A stretch of DNA of 64,000 nucleotides from Thalassotalea algicola (lineage in GTDB: Bacteria; Pseudomonadota; Gammaproteobacteria; Enterobacterales; Alteromonadaceae). Below, one piece after another: positions 1 to 6,915 of this stretch (position 1 is the stretch's first letter; every line of letters starts with the position of its first letter). The notes beneath the pieces were generated by a model. It was not told where the DNA came from. It worked only from the letters and a program-made list of their open reading frames with translations, and searched no databases. Both the position numbers and the translations under genes were made by a program. The stretch spans positions 62,001-126,000 of the forward strand of contig NZ_JABBXH010000002.1 of the NCBI RefSeq assembly GCF_012932965.1, read 5' to 3'.

Positions 1-1341
1 AATACTACCTGGGAAAAACCACCGGTTAATCGCTGGCGGTGAGTCAATTGTTAGCAGAAATGATAATTTGCTTATTTCGTCAGCATCCAACAATTTCCCA
101 TCTAGATCACTTAATACGAACTGGGCACTGGGACATTTTGCACCAAAATGCCAATCTAAGTTAAAGTAGCTAAGATGGTTAATGGGGAAGATCAAATCAA
201 ACATGCCATCTAAAAAATAAAGGTCTTGAACTGTTCCCTCTTTTTCATAGCTCCACTTACCAGTGTCTTCGTCATATGACCAAATAGGAATCGTATCGCC
301 TACCTTGATAGTATTCCCTTCAGCATCTTGAGTGCCCCATTTCACTTGCATAGCAACTTCTATGTCTTGTGAAAAGCGTTTAACTTTATTTCCTGCGTCA
401 TCTTCAATGTTAATGGCGGCAAAACCTGCTGATTTAAAATTTATTTCACGTTCACCATCTTGGACTTCTCCATTAATACTAAAGCTTGTCGCATCAGCAA
501 TGACATTTAGACCACCTGGGTAGGCATCGAGAGCTTGTGCTTCATAAGGATCATAAGTAACTACTTTGAGTTTGGTTGCATCGATAAGGTTACCTGTACT
601 GCCAGTCATTTCTGTGCCGGCAGGAATGCTTACACGAATTGCTGGCGAACCAAAAGCAACTTCACTAGTAAGTTCAATTGGTGAGACTACTTTGCCATCT
701 TTAATGTTATTTTGAATTGACTGACTAGTTACCAATATACCTGGTGCAGCTTCCCCGTCTTCATCTTTAACTAACATAAGCTCGACATAGTAGTGCTGCT
801 GATTTGGTGACAAAAGAATGGAGGCGCCAGTATCAATATAGCCGTCAGCGTTAGCGACGATCTTAATATCTTGACCTTCTTCAGGAGTCGCTCTTAGCTG
901 TAAAGTCGCAAGTTTTATAGGTCCAGTAAGCGTCAGTGGATTAACCGTTTCAATATCTTCATTGACTAGCTCAGGGCCTGAAAAATTCAGCTTGACTGAG
1001 CTGCTCGCCTCAAGTTTTGTTGGATTAGCATTGCTGATAGCAACGACGATTTTATATTCACTTATTTCAGGTTCAGGCTCAGGCTCGGCACATCGAGGTA
1101 AAGTACAGCTTCGCTGACATAATCGACCATCAGTAATATTGATTAGCATATTACTATCGGCATCTCTTGGATCGTCAATATTAACGGCTGATTTACCACG
1201 ATCTTTAAAAATCTGGGAGATATCGAGGCGGTCAATATCATTATCTTGATCAACGTCACATTTTGTCGCAAGTGCACTAAAGCATAGAGTGCTAAGTATG
1301 AGACTAAATAAAAGCTTTAGCGCCGTGTTTGAATGTCTCAT
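1..1341 (-). CDS. Secreted protein with N-terminal dockerin-like Ca-loop module (partial, C-terminus beyond window)
   Basis: The frame is open from an ATG at 1341 down to the window edge, 447 codons with no stop. It begins with a signal peptide (hydrophobic LKLLFSLILSTLCFSALA). Two EF-hand-like loops follow, DVDQDNDIDRLD at about residues 29-40 and DADSNMLINITD at about 59-70, then a cysteine cluster CQRSCTLPRC and an acidic EPEPEPE linker. This loop pair plus CxxxCxxxxC tail resembles the dockerin type I-like module common in secreted proteins of PEP-CTERM-bearing marine Gammaproteobacteria; that is recalled family knowledge. The rest looks like beta-rich extracellular sequence that I cannot assign. 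The start lies 2 nt after the stop of the upstream cohesin-like gene, with GGAG inside the end of that gene, so the two are almost certainly cotranscribed. A dockerin at the N-terminus rather than the C-terminus is less usual. Confidence 0.75.
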   Translation of the reverse strand, partial: MRHSNTALKLLFSLILSTLCFSALATKCDVDQDNDIDRLDISQIFKDRGKSAVNIDDPRDADSNMLINITDGRLCQRSCTLPRCAEPEPEPEISEYKIVVAISNANPTKLEASSSVKLNFSGPELVNEDIETVNPLTLTGPIKLATLQLRATPEEGQDIKIVANADGYIDTGASILLSPNQQHYYVELMLVKDEDGEAAPGILVTSQSIQNNIKDGKVVSPIELTSEVAFGSPAIRVSIPAGTEMTGSTGNLIDATKLKVVTYDPYEAQALDAYPGGLNVIADATSFSINGEVQDGEREINFKSAGFAAINIEDDAGNKVKRFSQDIEVAMQVKWGTQDAEGNTIKVGDTIPIWSYDEDTGKWSYEKEGTVQDLYFLDGMFDLIFPINHLSYFNLDWHFGAKCPSAQFVLSDLDGKLLDADEISKLSFLLTIDSPPAINRWFFPGSI

Positions 1342-1343
1342 GG

Positions 1344-1976
1344 TTATTCTCCAAAACGTGATTGGCAATTTGTACTGTGTTTTTGTTGCCGATATACAAC
1401 AAACAAGCCGAACACCATTAATAGCCAGATATTAGGTTCAGGTACTTGGGTTGAATTGATATCAAAAGTCAGCGTATTCGCTGGACCTGAAAAGGATTCA
1501 ATAAAAGGATCTGCACCGGTAACTAAAGCGTTGGCAATTGATATTTGAGTCGTCCCTGTTTGCTCAGTGAGGAATGATAGAGAGCCAAGAATGAAGTCAG
1601 TCCCTCCTTGTAGTGAAGATAAGTCGAATTCAGACAAAAAAGAAATTTCAGCAAAGTTTATATAATTGCCAAAGTCTACAGCATCTTGGATTGAATCTAT
1701 TCCACCGCCCAATAAGCTGCCGAAACTTGCTGATTGAAGCGATAAAATCGCTGGGTCAAAGTTAATATCAACGTCATAACCGCTTACAACATCGAGCCCT
1801 AAATCTCTTACCCACAAATCAATAGTTAACGTGTCGCCTTGGTTGGGGCTAAATGTTGAGGCTTCTATGCTGATGATGGTTGCGCTTGCTTGGTTTTGCC
1901 ATAGCACTAAAAATGCAATTAGCAGGCTACCAGCAGCCTTATTGATAAGTTTTTTTATTGGTAATTTGTAATTCAT
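1344..1976 (-). CDS. Cohesin-like domain protein with PEP-CTERM sorting signal
   Basis: This 210-residue exported protein has an N-terminal signal peptide and one beta-sandwich domain. Its pattern (FSPNQGDTLTIDLWV near the start, then SGYDVDINFDPAILSL, then FILGSLSFLT) is typical of cohesin domains. The C-terminus is a PEP-CTERM signal: VPEPN at about residues 178-182, a hydrophobic segment WLLMVFGLFVVY, then a basic tail. By family knowledge, exosortase would cleave at this signal and place the protein at the cell surface or in exopolysaccharide; no exosortase gene is in this window. AAAGGAG sits just before the ATG. The dockerin-like gene follows 2 nt downstream, so the two may bind each other, which is inference. 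The C-terminal tail after the hydrophobic stretch is longer than in most PEP-CTERM proteins. Confidence 0.8.
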   Translation of the reverse strand: MNYKLPIKKLINKAAGSLLIAFLVLWQNQASATIISIEASTFSPNQGDTLTIDLWVRDLGLDVVSGYDVDINFDPAILSLQSASFGSLLGGGIDSIQDAVDFGNYINFAEISFLSEFDLSSLQGGTDFILGSLSFLTEQTGTTQISIANALVTGADPFIESFSGPANTLTFDINSTQVPEPNIWLLMVFGLFVVYRQQKHSTNCQSRFGE

Positions 1977-2318
1977 AAATAACTCCTTTTGTAGTGGTAC
2001 TCCTAAAAGCCATAGTTAACTTGTTGGTGCGTATAATTGACACCGAACAATTTACTAACCGATGAAAAGGAGTATTTTACGGAGTTCATAAAATAGCCAC
2101 TGGATTTGTTTGAATTTACTTGAATTAACTTGAAACTTTTCAAAAACAAGAAGTTATATTGATGTTTGCTGGAGAAATAATGTTAGGTTTTTTAGGAGGA
2201 ACTTGATCTATTCTCGCGAACTCAATCAATTGTATTGATTTAATCAGTACGCAATTTTCTCTCTCATCGTTGAATATTTACATTTTTATCTTCGCTGTAT
2301 ATCACTATAAATAGTTGG
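1977..2318. other. Divergent intergenic region between the PEP-CTERM unit and the aroF leader
   Basis: No protein-coding gene is visible. The stretch holds three helically phased TTGAA repeats (2110-2139, listed separately) and a 7-bp hairpin AATCAAT-TGT-ATTGATT at 2224-2240. It also holds a 9-bp inverted pair, CTCCTTTT near 1982 and AAAAGGAG near 2065, flanking the start region of the cohesin gene. An AGGAGG near 2195 precedes no open frame of useful length. Promoters for both directions must lie here or just downstream, but I cannot place them firmly. Confidence 0.5.
2110..2139. repeat. Three direct repeats of TTGAA with exact 10-bp period
   Basis: TTGAATTTAC, TTGAATTAAC and TTGAAACTTT follow one another without a gap, so TTGAA recurs at 2110, 2120 and 2130. 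A period of one helical turn suggests a binding site for a protein contacting one face of the DNA. The array lies about 135-165 bp upstream of the cohesin/PEP-CTERM start and about 210 bp before the first TyrR-like box, so its target gene is unclear. Confidence 0.4.
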
Positions 2319-2336
2319 TGTACCTAATAGTGTACA
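2319..2336. promoter_or_regulatory. TyrR-box-like site 1 upstream of aroF-tyrA
   Basis: TGTACCTAATAGTGTACA fits the TGTA-N10-TACA core of the TyrR box (full consensus TGTAAA-N6-TTTACA), with both outer half-sites exact. Its centre is 23 bp, about two helical turns, from the centre of a second box at 2342-2359. The downstream genes aroF and tyrA are classical TyrR targets in E. coli, which supports the call. No tyrR gene is in this window. Confidence 0.5.
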
Positions 2337-2341
2337 AAAGG

Positions 2342-2359
2342 TGAAAATAATACTTTACA
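2342..2359. promoter_or_regulatory. TyrR-box-like site 2 upstream of aroF-tyrA
   Basis: TGAAAATAATACTTTACA matches TGTAAA-N6-TTTACA at 11 of the 12 specified positions (A instead of T at position 3). With the box at 2319-2336 it forms a pair on one face of the helix, the arrangement used by TyrR hexamers at E. coli promoters. An imperfect inverted repeat follows at 2366-2390 (TTGTTTAC, 9 nt, GTCAACAA) and may be a further weak site. Confidence 0.5.
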
Positions 2360-2455
2360 CTTATGTTGTTTACTTCTAGTATGTCAACAAATGAGCAGAG
2401 TAAAAGCTCAATAAGCAGTTTTGATTACACAACCCTTTTATTTAAAGCGACGATA

Positions 2456-2536
2456 ATGCAGCATAATTTCCTCACAATTTGTTATCGATATCCGCGATAT
2501 TACCGCTATCTAGGCTTTACCTACTTTATTAAGTAA
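2456..2536 (+). CDS. Tyrosine-rich leader peptide upstream of aroF-tyrA (candidate attenuation leader)
   Basis: A 26-codon ORF starts at ATG 2456 and ends at TAA 2534-2536. The same frame is open from an earlier ATG at 2381, which would give 51 codons. The peptide contains the run CYRYPRYYRYLGFTYF: six Tyr codons within fourteen, plus Phe. A compact hairpin (2532-2548) overlaps the stop codon, and a competing hairpin (2522-2535) precedes it. Tyr-codon runs just ahead of tyrosine-biosynthesis genes are what a ribosome-stalling attenuator would use. The ribosome site is weak (AAGCGACG), and no strong U-tract follows the hairpin. The peptide probably has no function of its own beyond sensing Tyr-tRNA; this is inference. 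Confidence 0.6.
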   Translation: MQHNFLTICYRYPRYYRYLGFTYFIK

Positions 2537-2548
2537 GCATTGCTTACT
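2522..2548 (+). promoter_or_regulatory. Mutually exclusive hairpins at the end of the Tyr-rich leader
   Basis: TACTT (2522-2526) can pair with AAGTA (2531-2535). AGTAAGC (2532-2538) can instead pair perfectly with GCTTACT (2542-2548) around the loop ATT. The segments overlap, so only one hairpin can form. A ribosome stalled on the Tyr codons upstream would leave the first pair free and so prevent the second, the usual attenuation logic. The second hairpin is followed by GACCCC and only later by T-rich sequence, so it is not a textbook intrinsic terminator. Confidence 0.45.
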
Positions 2549-2599
2549 GACCCCATTATTCTATATTTATTTTAATTAACGACTTCATTGGAAGATATT

Positions 2600-3682
2600 A
2601 TGGCTACAGCACCTCACGTTAAAACATTGAACGATATTCACGTTAATGCAGAAGAAGTATTAATTACTCCTGACCAACTGCGAAAAGCATTGCCGCTAAG
2701 TAACGAAGGAAGAGAGTTTGTAAAAGCATCGCGACGCGTTATTTCTGACATTATCAACAAGAAAGATCATCGGCTATTAGTGATCAGTGGGCCTTGTTCT
2801 GTACATGATGTTGAAGCGGCAAAAGAATATGCGCACAAGCTCAAGGAATTAGCGGAAAAGCATAAAGACTCTTTATATGTTGTTATGCGAGTGTATTTTG
2901 AAAAACCACGTACTACAGTTGGTTGGAAGGGATTGATTAATGACCCTCATATGGACGGGTCATTTGATGTAGAAACAGGCCTGCTAAAAGCGAGAGAGTT
3001 GCTTATTTATTTAACAGAACTTGGATTACCGCTAGCGACAGAAGCACTGGATCCTATAAGTCCTCAGTACTTGGCTGAATTATTTAGCTGGGCGGCGATA
3101 GGTGCTCGTACAACAGAGTCGCAAACCCATCGTGAAATGGCTAGTGGTTTGTCAATGCCAATTGGCTTTAAAAATGGAACCAATGGTAGTTTAGATGTCG
3201 CGATAAATGCGTTGCAGTCGGCAGCATCTTCACATCGCTTTATGGGAATAAATAAGCAAGGTCAGGTGGCACTGATAAAAACTTCAGGTAACCCTGATGG
3301 TCACGTTATCTTACGTGGTGGTAAGCAACCTAATTATGATTCAGTTAATGTTGCATTGTGCGAACAAGACTTAACTGCTAAAGGTGTTGAACCTGCTATA
3401 GTGGTAGACTGTAGCCATGGCAATTCAAATAAAGATTATCGTAGACAGCCCTTGGTTGCAGATAATGTGGTCAACCAAATTTGTGAAGGCAATAAGTCAA
3501 TTATTGGAATTATGTTAGAAAGCAACATTAATCCAGGTAATCAAAGTGCAAACTTACCTCCTGCTGAGTTAGCATATGGTGTATCAGTCACTGATGCTTG
3601 TGTTGACTTTGACAGCACTGAAGCTATTTTTGCACAGGCAAGTGAAAAGTTAGCGAGTGTTTTACCTAAACGATTTAGCTAA
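2600..3682 (+). CDS. aroF: 3-deoxy-7-phosphoheptulonate (DAHP) synthase, class I, AroF type
   Basis: Condenses phosphoenolpyruvate with erythrose 4-phosphate, the first step of the shikimate pathway. The 360-residue product matches the class I family in length (E. coli AroF/G/H about 350). It shows LVISGPCSVHD, the KPRTTVGWKG block, AIGARTTESQTHREMASGLSMPIGFKNGT, ILRGG and VDCSHGNSNKDY with metal-binding Cys, His and Glu positions. I chose ATG 2600 because GGAAG lies 7 nt upstream; the frame is open to a TTG 12 nt earlier. The adjacent tyrA, the TyrR-like boxes and the Tyr-rich leader point to the Tyr-sensitive isozyme, which is inference from context. Confidence 0.93.
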   Translation: MATAPHVKTLNDIHVNAEEVLITPDQLRKALPLSNEGREFVKASRRVISDIINKKDHRLLVISGPCSVHDVEAAKEYAHKLKELAEKHKDSLYVVMRVYFEKPRTTVGWKGLINDPHMDGSFDVETGLLKARELLIYLTELGLPLATEALDPISPQYLAELFSWAAIGARTTESQTHREMASGLSMPIGFKNGTNGSLDVAINALQSAASSHRFMGINKQGQVALIKTSGNPDGHVILRGGKQPNYDSVNVALCEQDLTAKGVEPAIVVDCSHGNSNKDYRRQPLVADNVVNQICEGNKSIIGIMLESNINPGNQSANLPPAELAYGVSVTDACVDFDSTEAIFAQASEKLASVLPKRFS

Positions 3683-3701
3683 TTAGTTAGCGAAAGACTA
3701 T

Positions 3702-4829
3702 ATGAAAGATATCTCTCAAGATCTAGCAAAGTACAGAAATAAAATCGACCAACTTGATAGTGAGTTGGTCGAACTTTTAGCTAAACGCAGAAAAATCACG
3801 ACTAAAATTGGTGCATTAAAAAGTGAAGTAGGCATGCCTATCTATGCACCTGAACGTGAAGCTAGCTTGTTAAGCGAACGACGCTCACAGGCAGAAGATA
3901 AAGGTGTTAATCCAGAACTTATTGAAGACATATTGAGGCGTATGATGCGTGATTCATACTCTAGCCAAGATGAAAGTGGTTATCGATGTGTTAACTCTAA
4001 ATGTAATGAAGTGATTATCATTGGTGGCCAAGGACAACTTGGCGGTATTTTTGTCGATTTGTTTAAACGCTCTGGATATAGCGTTCATATTATCGAAAAA
4101 GATGATTGGGATTATAGTGAGCAAATATTAGCTAAAGCTAGTTTAGTAGTTGTGGCAGTGCCAATACGTTTAACTGCTATGGTGATTCAGCGCCTTTCGA
4201 GCTTGCCCGACAATTGTATATTGGCTGATGTTACCAGTATAAAAGAATCACCATTGTATGAAATGATGAAGGTTCATTCTGGCCCTGTGGTTGGTCTTCA
4301 CCCAATGTTTGGCCCAGATGTTTCAGGTTTAATTAAACAAACTATAATCATTTGTGAAGGGCGAGGGGAGTCTGACTACCAGTGGTTACTTGAGCAGTTT
4401 AAAGTATGGGGCGCAACGGTTTATCCTGTTTCTGCATTTGAACATGACAAAGCTATGGCCATGGTTCAAGTTATGCGTCACTTTTCAACAATTGCATATG
4501 GCTATCATTTAATGACCGAAGGGGCTGACTTACAACAACTGGTTGATATGAGCTCACCGATTTATCGCTTAGAGTTGATCATGGTTGGTCGTTTGTTTGC
4601 CCAAGATCCTGTTTTATATTCAGATATTATTTTTGCCAATTCTGATAATGTCGCTATGATGAAGCGCTTCGCCTATCGTTTTCTTGAATTACTAGAAGAT
4701 GTCGAAACAGGTGATAAACAAGCTTTTGTCTCAATGTTTGAGCAAGTGGCTGATTGGTTTGGTGATTACGCTGATATTTTCTTAGCGGAAAGCAAAACTA
4801 TGTTGCTGAAAGCGAACGAAATAAAATAG
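3702..4829 (+). CDS. tyrA: Bifunctional chorismate mutase / prephenate dehydrogenase
   Basis: Makes 4-hydroxyphenylpyruvate from chorismate through prephenate, the committed branch to tyrosine. Residues 1-90 are an AroQ-type chorismate mutase (KYRNKIDQLDSELVELLAKRRKIT). The rest is a dehydrogenase with NAD-binding IIGGQGQLGGIF at about 103-114, catalytic GLHPMFGPD and the helix MVQVMRHFSTIAYG. The length of 375 residues equals that of E. coli TyrA (373). It starts 19 nt after aroF, and a lipoprotein gene follows 7 nt after its stop, so the three genes form one operon. Confidence 0.96.
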   Translation: MKDISQDLAKYRNKIDQLDSELVELLAKRRKITTKIGALKSEVGMPIYAPEREASLLSERRSQAEDKGVNPELIEDILRRMMRDSYSSQDESGYRCVNSKCNEVIIIGGQGQLGGIFVDLFKRSGYSVHIIEKDDWDYSEQILAKASLVVVAVPIRLTAMVIQRLSSLPDNCILADVTSIKESPLYEMMKVHSGPVVGLHPMFGPDVSGLIKQTIIICEGRGESDYQWLLEQFKVWGATVYPVSAFEHDKAMAMVQVMRHFSTIAYGYHLMTEGADLQQLVDMSSPIYRLELIMVGRLFAQDPVLYSDIIFANSDNVAMMKRFAYRFLELLEDVETGDKQAFVSMFEQVADWFGDYADIFLAESKTMLLKANEIK

Positions 4830-4836
4830 GAACAAA

Positions 4837-5313
4837 ATGTTAAGAATAAAGCAATTTTTTGCATTAATAGTTGTCGTGCTTGGCCTTGCATCGTGCGCAT
4901 CAACTAGTGATAAGCCTCAGGACCACATTGGTGAAATTAGTCAAGCTCAGTTAAATAAGCGATTTCTTATATTTAATAAGAATTATAAGGCGTTTGCATT
5001 AACCAAAGAGCAAATTGACGTAGTTAAGGCGTTACCGAAAGACTTATCGGTTGATATTTATTTTGGTACTTGGTGTCATGATAGCGAACGAGAAGTACCA
5101 AGAATGTTGAAGGCTTTAACACACAATAGCTCGGTGTCTATTAATTTAATCGCGTTAGATTATCAAAAGCAAGATCCGAAAGGGGAAGCGATAAAAGCTG
5201 GTATTAAATTTACTCCTACGTTTGTTATTAAACAAAAGGGGCAAGAAATTGGCCGGATTATTGAGCGACCTCAAATTGATTTAATTGCAGATCTTGCAAA
5301 ATTTGTTGGTTAA
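4837..5313 (+). CDS. Thioredoxin-fold lipoprotein with CxxS motif
   Basis: A 158-residue exported lipoprotein: hydrophobic segment, then lipobox LASC with Cys20. The thioredoxin fold shows in VDIYFGTWCHDS, where the active site is C80-H-D-S83 (one cysteine instead of CxxC), and in the cis-proline strand FTPTFVI. The lone Cys argues against a classical disulfide reductase; a role in binding or scavenging thiol intermediates is possible. It is the last gene of the aroF-tyrA operon, with a 7-nt gap and then a strong terminator, though I see no metabolic link to tyrosine synthesis. Confidence 0.75.
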   Translation: MLRIKQFFALIVVVLGLASCASTSDKPQDHIGEISQAQLNKRFLIFNKNYKAFALTKEQIDVVKALPKDLSVDIYFGTWCHDSEREVPRMLKALTHNSSVSINLIALDYQKQDPKGEAIKAGIKFTPTFVIKQKGQEIGRIIERPQIDLIADLAKFVG

Positions 5314-5331
5314 ATAGTCACAAATAAAACA

Positions 5332-5364
5332 AAAAAACGCCAGTGGTTAACTGGCGTTTTTTTT
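5332..5364. terminator. Rho-independent terminator between the aroF operon and the convergent OMP gene
   Basis: Stem ACGCCAGT (5337-5344), loop GGTTA, stem ACTGGCGT (5350-5357). A T-run follows on the plus strand and an A-run precedes the stem, so it can act in both directions. Confidence 0.9.
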
Positions 5365-5377
5365 AGTTTTAATTGAA

Positions 5378-6013
5378 TTAAAAGGCAAAGGCTAAGCCAA
5401 TTGAAACAGCGGTATCTATGTATAATGCGTCATCGAATTCAGCCGCACAAACATCGTTTTTACAGAATAAATCTTCATCTTCATCGGTAAGTGTTGCATA
5501 GGCACGCAATTCGGTCGTTAAAGCAAAAAAGGGCGAAAACTCATAACGAGTACCAAAAGCAACTGTCGCAGAAGGGTAAAAACCGCTTTCATAGTCAGAA
5601 TCTAAATAAGCACCACCTAAACCAAGTGAAAACGTGGTTACGTATGACTGCTGCCTAAATAGAGCAACGCCGCTAAAGTGCGTATACAAGATGTTTAGGT
5701 CTTCCGAACTACCGTCAATTTCACTGTCGAACTCATGGCTCACATAGTTAATTAGCACTTGACCTTGGCCGCTTCCTTGTGGGGAGTCTTTCCAAGAGAA
5801 GGCAATGCCAAAGTGGCCATCATTAGATAATTCAATTTCATCGCCACCTGTTGAACTAATGTCTGAGCCAAACATATAGCCAAAGTAAGGGGTAAATTCG
5901 TAAGTTGCATCGCCATTTACTTGGTTGGCATTGGCACTATAGCTAGTTGTTAGGCAAAGTGCTAAAAGTGCAAAAATGGACTTGGCTATATTTGTAGTGC
6001 TCTTGCTAAACAT
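5378..6013 (-). CDS. Small outer-membrane beta-barrel protein
   Basis: A 211-residue protein with a signal peptide ending near SYSANA and alternating aromatic/polar beta-strands (YEFTPYFGYMFG, GQVLINYVSHEF, YEFSPFFALTTELRAYATL). It ends in IGLAFAF, with the terminal phenylalanine needed for BAM recognition. Its length and strand count suggest an 8-strand barrel of the OmpW/OmpA-like or OmpX-like type; I cannot name the family. It carries one Cys pair in an acidic loop (DLFCKNDVCAAEF), probably an extracellular disulfide loop. It appears monocistronic and shares a bidirectional terminator with the aroF operon. Confidence 0.7.
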   Translation of the reverse strand: MFSKSTTNIAKSIFALLALCLTTSYSANANQVNGDATYEFTPYFGYMFGSDISSTGGDEIELSNDGHFGIAFSWKDSPQGSGQGQVLINYVSHEFDSEIDGSSEDLNILYTHFSGVALFRQQSYVTTFSLGLGGAYLDSDYESGFYPSATVAFGTRYEFSPFFALTTELRAYATLTDEDEDLFCKNDVCAAEFDDALYIDTAVSIGLAFAF

Positions 6014-6079
6014 AAGCGTTTCCTTGTTCTTGTTTTATATATAGATTACACCGCATTACGGTTAATACAAGTTAAGTGG

Positions 6080-6754
6080 TTATTTTCCGTAGGAAACTAG
6101 TGTTTCAGAAGCATGCATTGTCAAAATCTGGATAAGTTTTGCGCCAGTGATGCTCATGGGGTTATTTTCCTTTAATTGTTCAGGGCTCAGTGAAAGCTTA
6201 TTAACAATTATTTCCTCAATAGGTGTTTTGTTATCTTGAAGTTTTATATAAAGGTTTTCGATTACTAGTTTTTGAATATTTACATTGAATTCTTGACGGC
6301 CATTTAAGCCAAGTTTATTGCTCATCGCTTGACCAACTAATGTATCGATATCGGCAGAAAATTTTGCCAATGCAACTCTAGGTTGATTGATAGGAATAAT
6401 GAATTCAACACTAGGTAAATTAACGTATTCAACAACAACGTTTCCTTTTTTCAAACTTCGTTTTTCATATTGCCAATTAATTTCATTTATTTTAATTGTT
6501 GCGCTATCTTTTTCTGTTACAGGGATGGTTAAATCAATATCAAATAAACTCCCTTGGTTATTCGCATTCATTAATTGAATATCGCGAAGAGCAAAATGAC
6601 TGCCGCGTGGTAATTGTTGATTGATCTCTTGTTGGTATTGGACAAGATATTGTTGCATTGAACCATTGGCGGCATACCACATAAGTCCACCAAGTATTAA
6701 AAAAACGACAATGGCAAGGCTAGCTAATTTATTCACATTCAATTCGTTACTCAA
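6080..6754 (-). CDS. Single-pass inner-membrane protein of unknown function
   Basis: A 224-residue protein with an N-terminal membrane anchor (residues about 9-28, LASLAIVVFLILGGLMWYAA). A periplasmic beta-rich domain follows, with repeated patterns such as FDIDLTIPV, IKINEINWQYE and VVEYVNLPSVEF that recall AsmA-like or lipid-transfer-like folds, a weak resemblance only. It is divergent from the RND efflux genes, with 161 bp between the starts. I do not recognise the family. Confidence 0.6.
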   Translation of the reverse strand: MSNELNVNKLASLAIVVFLILGGLMWYAANGSMQQYLVQYQQEINQQLPRGSHFALRDIQLMNANNQGSLFDIDLTIPVTEKDSATIKINEINWQYEKRSLKKGNVVVEYVNLPSVEFIIPINQPRVALAKFSADIDTLVGQAMSNKLGLNGRQEFNVNIQKLVIENLYIKLQDNKTPIEEIIVNKLSLSPEQLKENNPMSITGAKLIQILTMHASETLVSYGK

Positions 6755-6810
6755 TTTGGAATGAAAATAGTATATATGATTTGCTTTAAGAAAATGAATT
6801 TCTTCGAAAA

Positions 6811-6840
6811 TTGTCTATTTTTCGCCTAACGTCCTATATT
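6811..6840 (+). promoter_or_regulatory. Candidate sigma-70 promoter for the RND efflux operon
   Basis: TTGTCT at 6811-6816 and TATATT at 6835-6840 are separated by 18 nt, about 75 nt before the membrane fusion protein start. The -10 matches 5 of 6 and the -35 matches 4 of 6. The call rests on motif and placement only. Confidence 0.4.
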
Positions 6841-6915
6841 TTCAGATGAATAACCTCGTTGCCTACGAATAAGTTAGGTATATTTCACGCTTCAAAATTT
6901 TAAGAATAAGTTGTT

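Noticed and set aside
332-523. 63-codon plus-strand ORF opposite the dockerin-like gene
   Set aside because: Lies antisense within a 447-codon open frame starting with a clear signal peptide; no supporting features.
2178-2204. Eight-codon ORF MLGFLGGT preceded by GGAG in the aroF upstream region
   Set aside because: Too short and without a codon bias or structure that would mark it as a leader; lies upstream of the TyrR-like boxes, so probably outside the aroF transcript.
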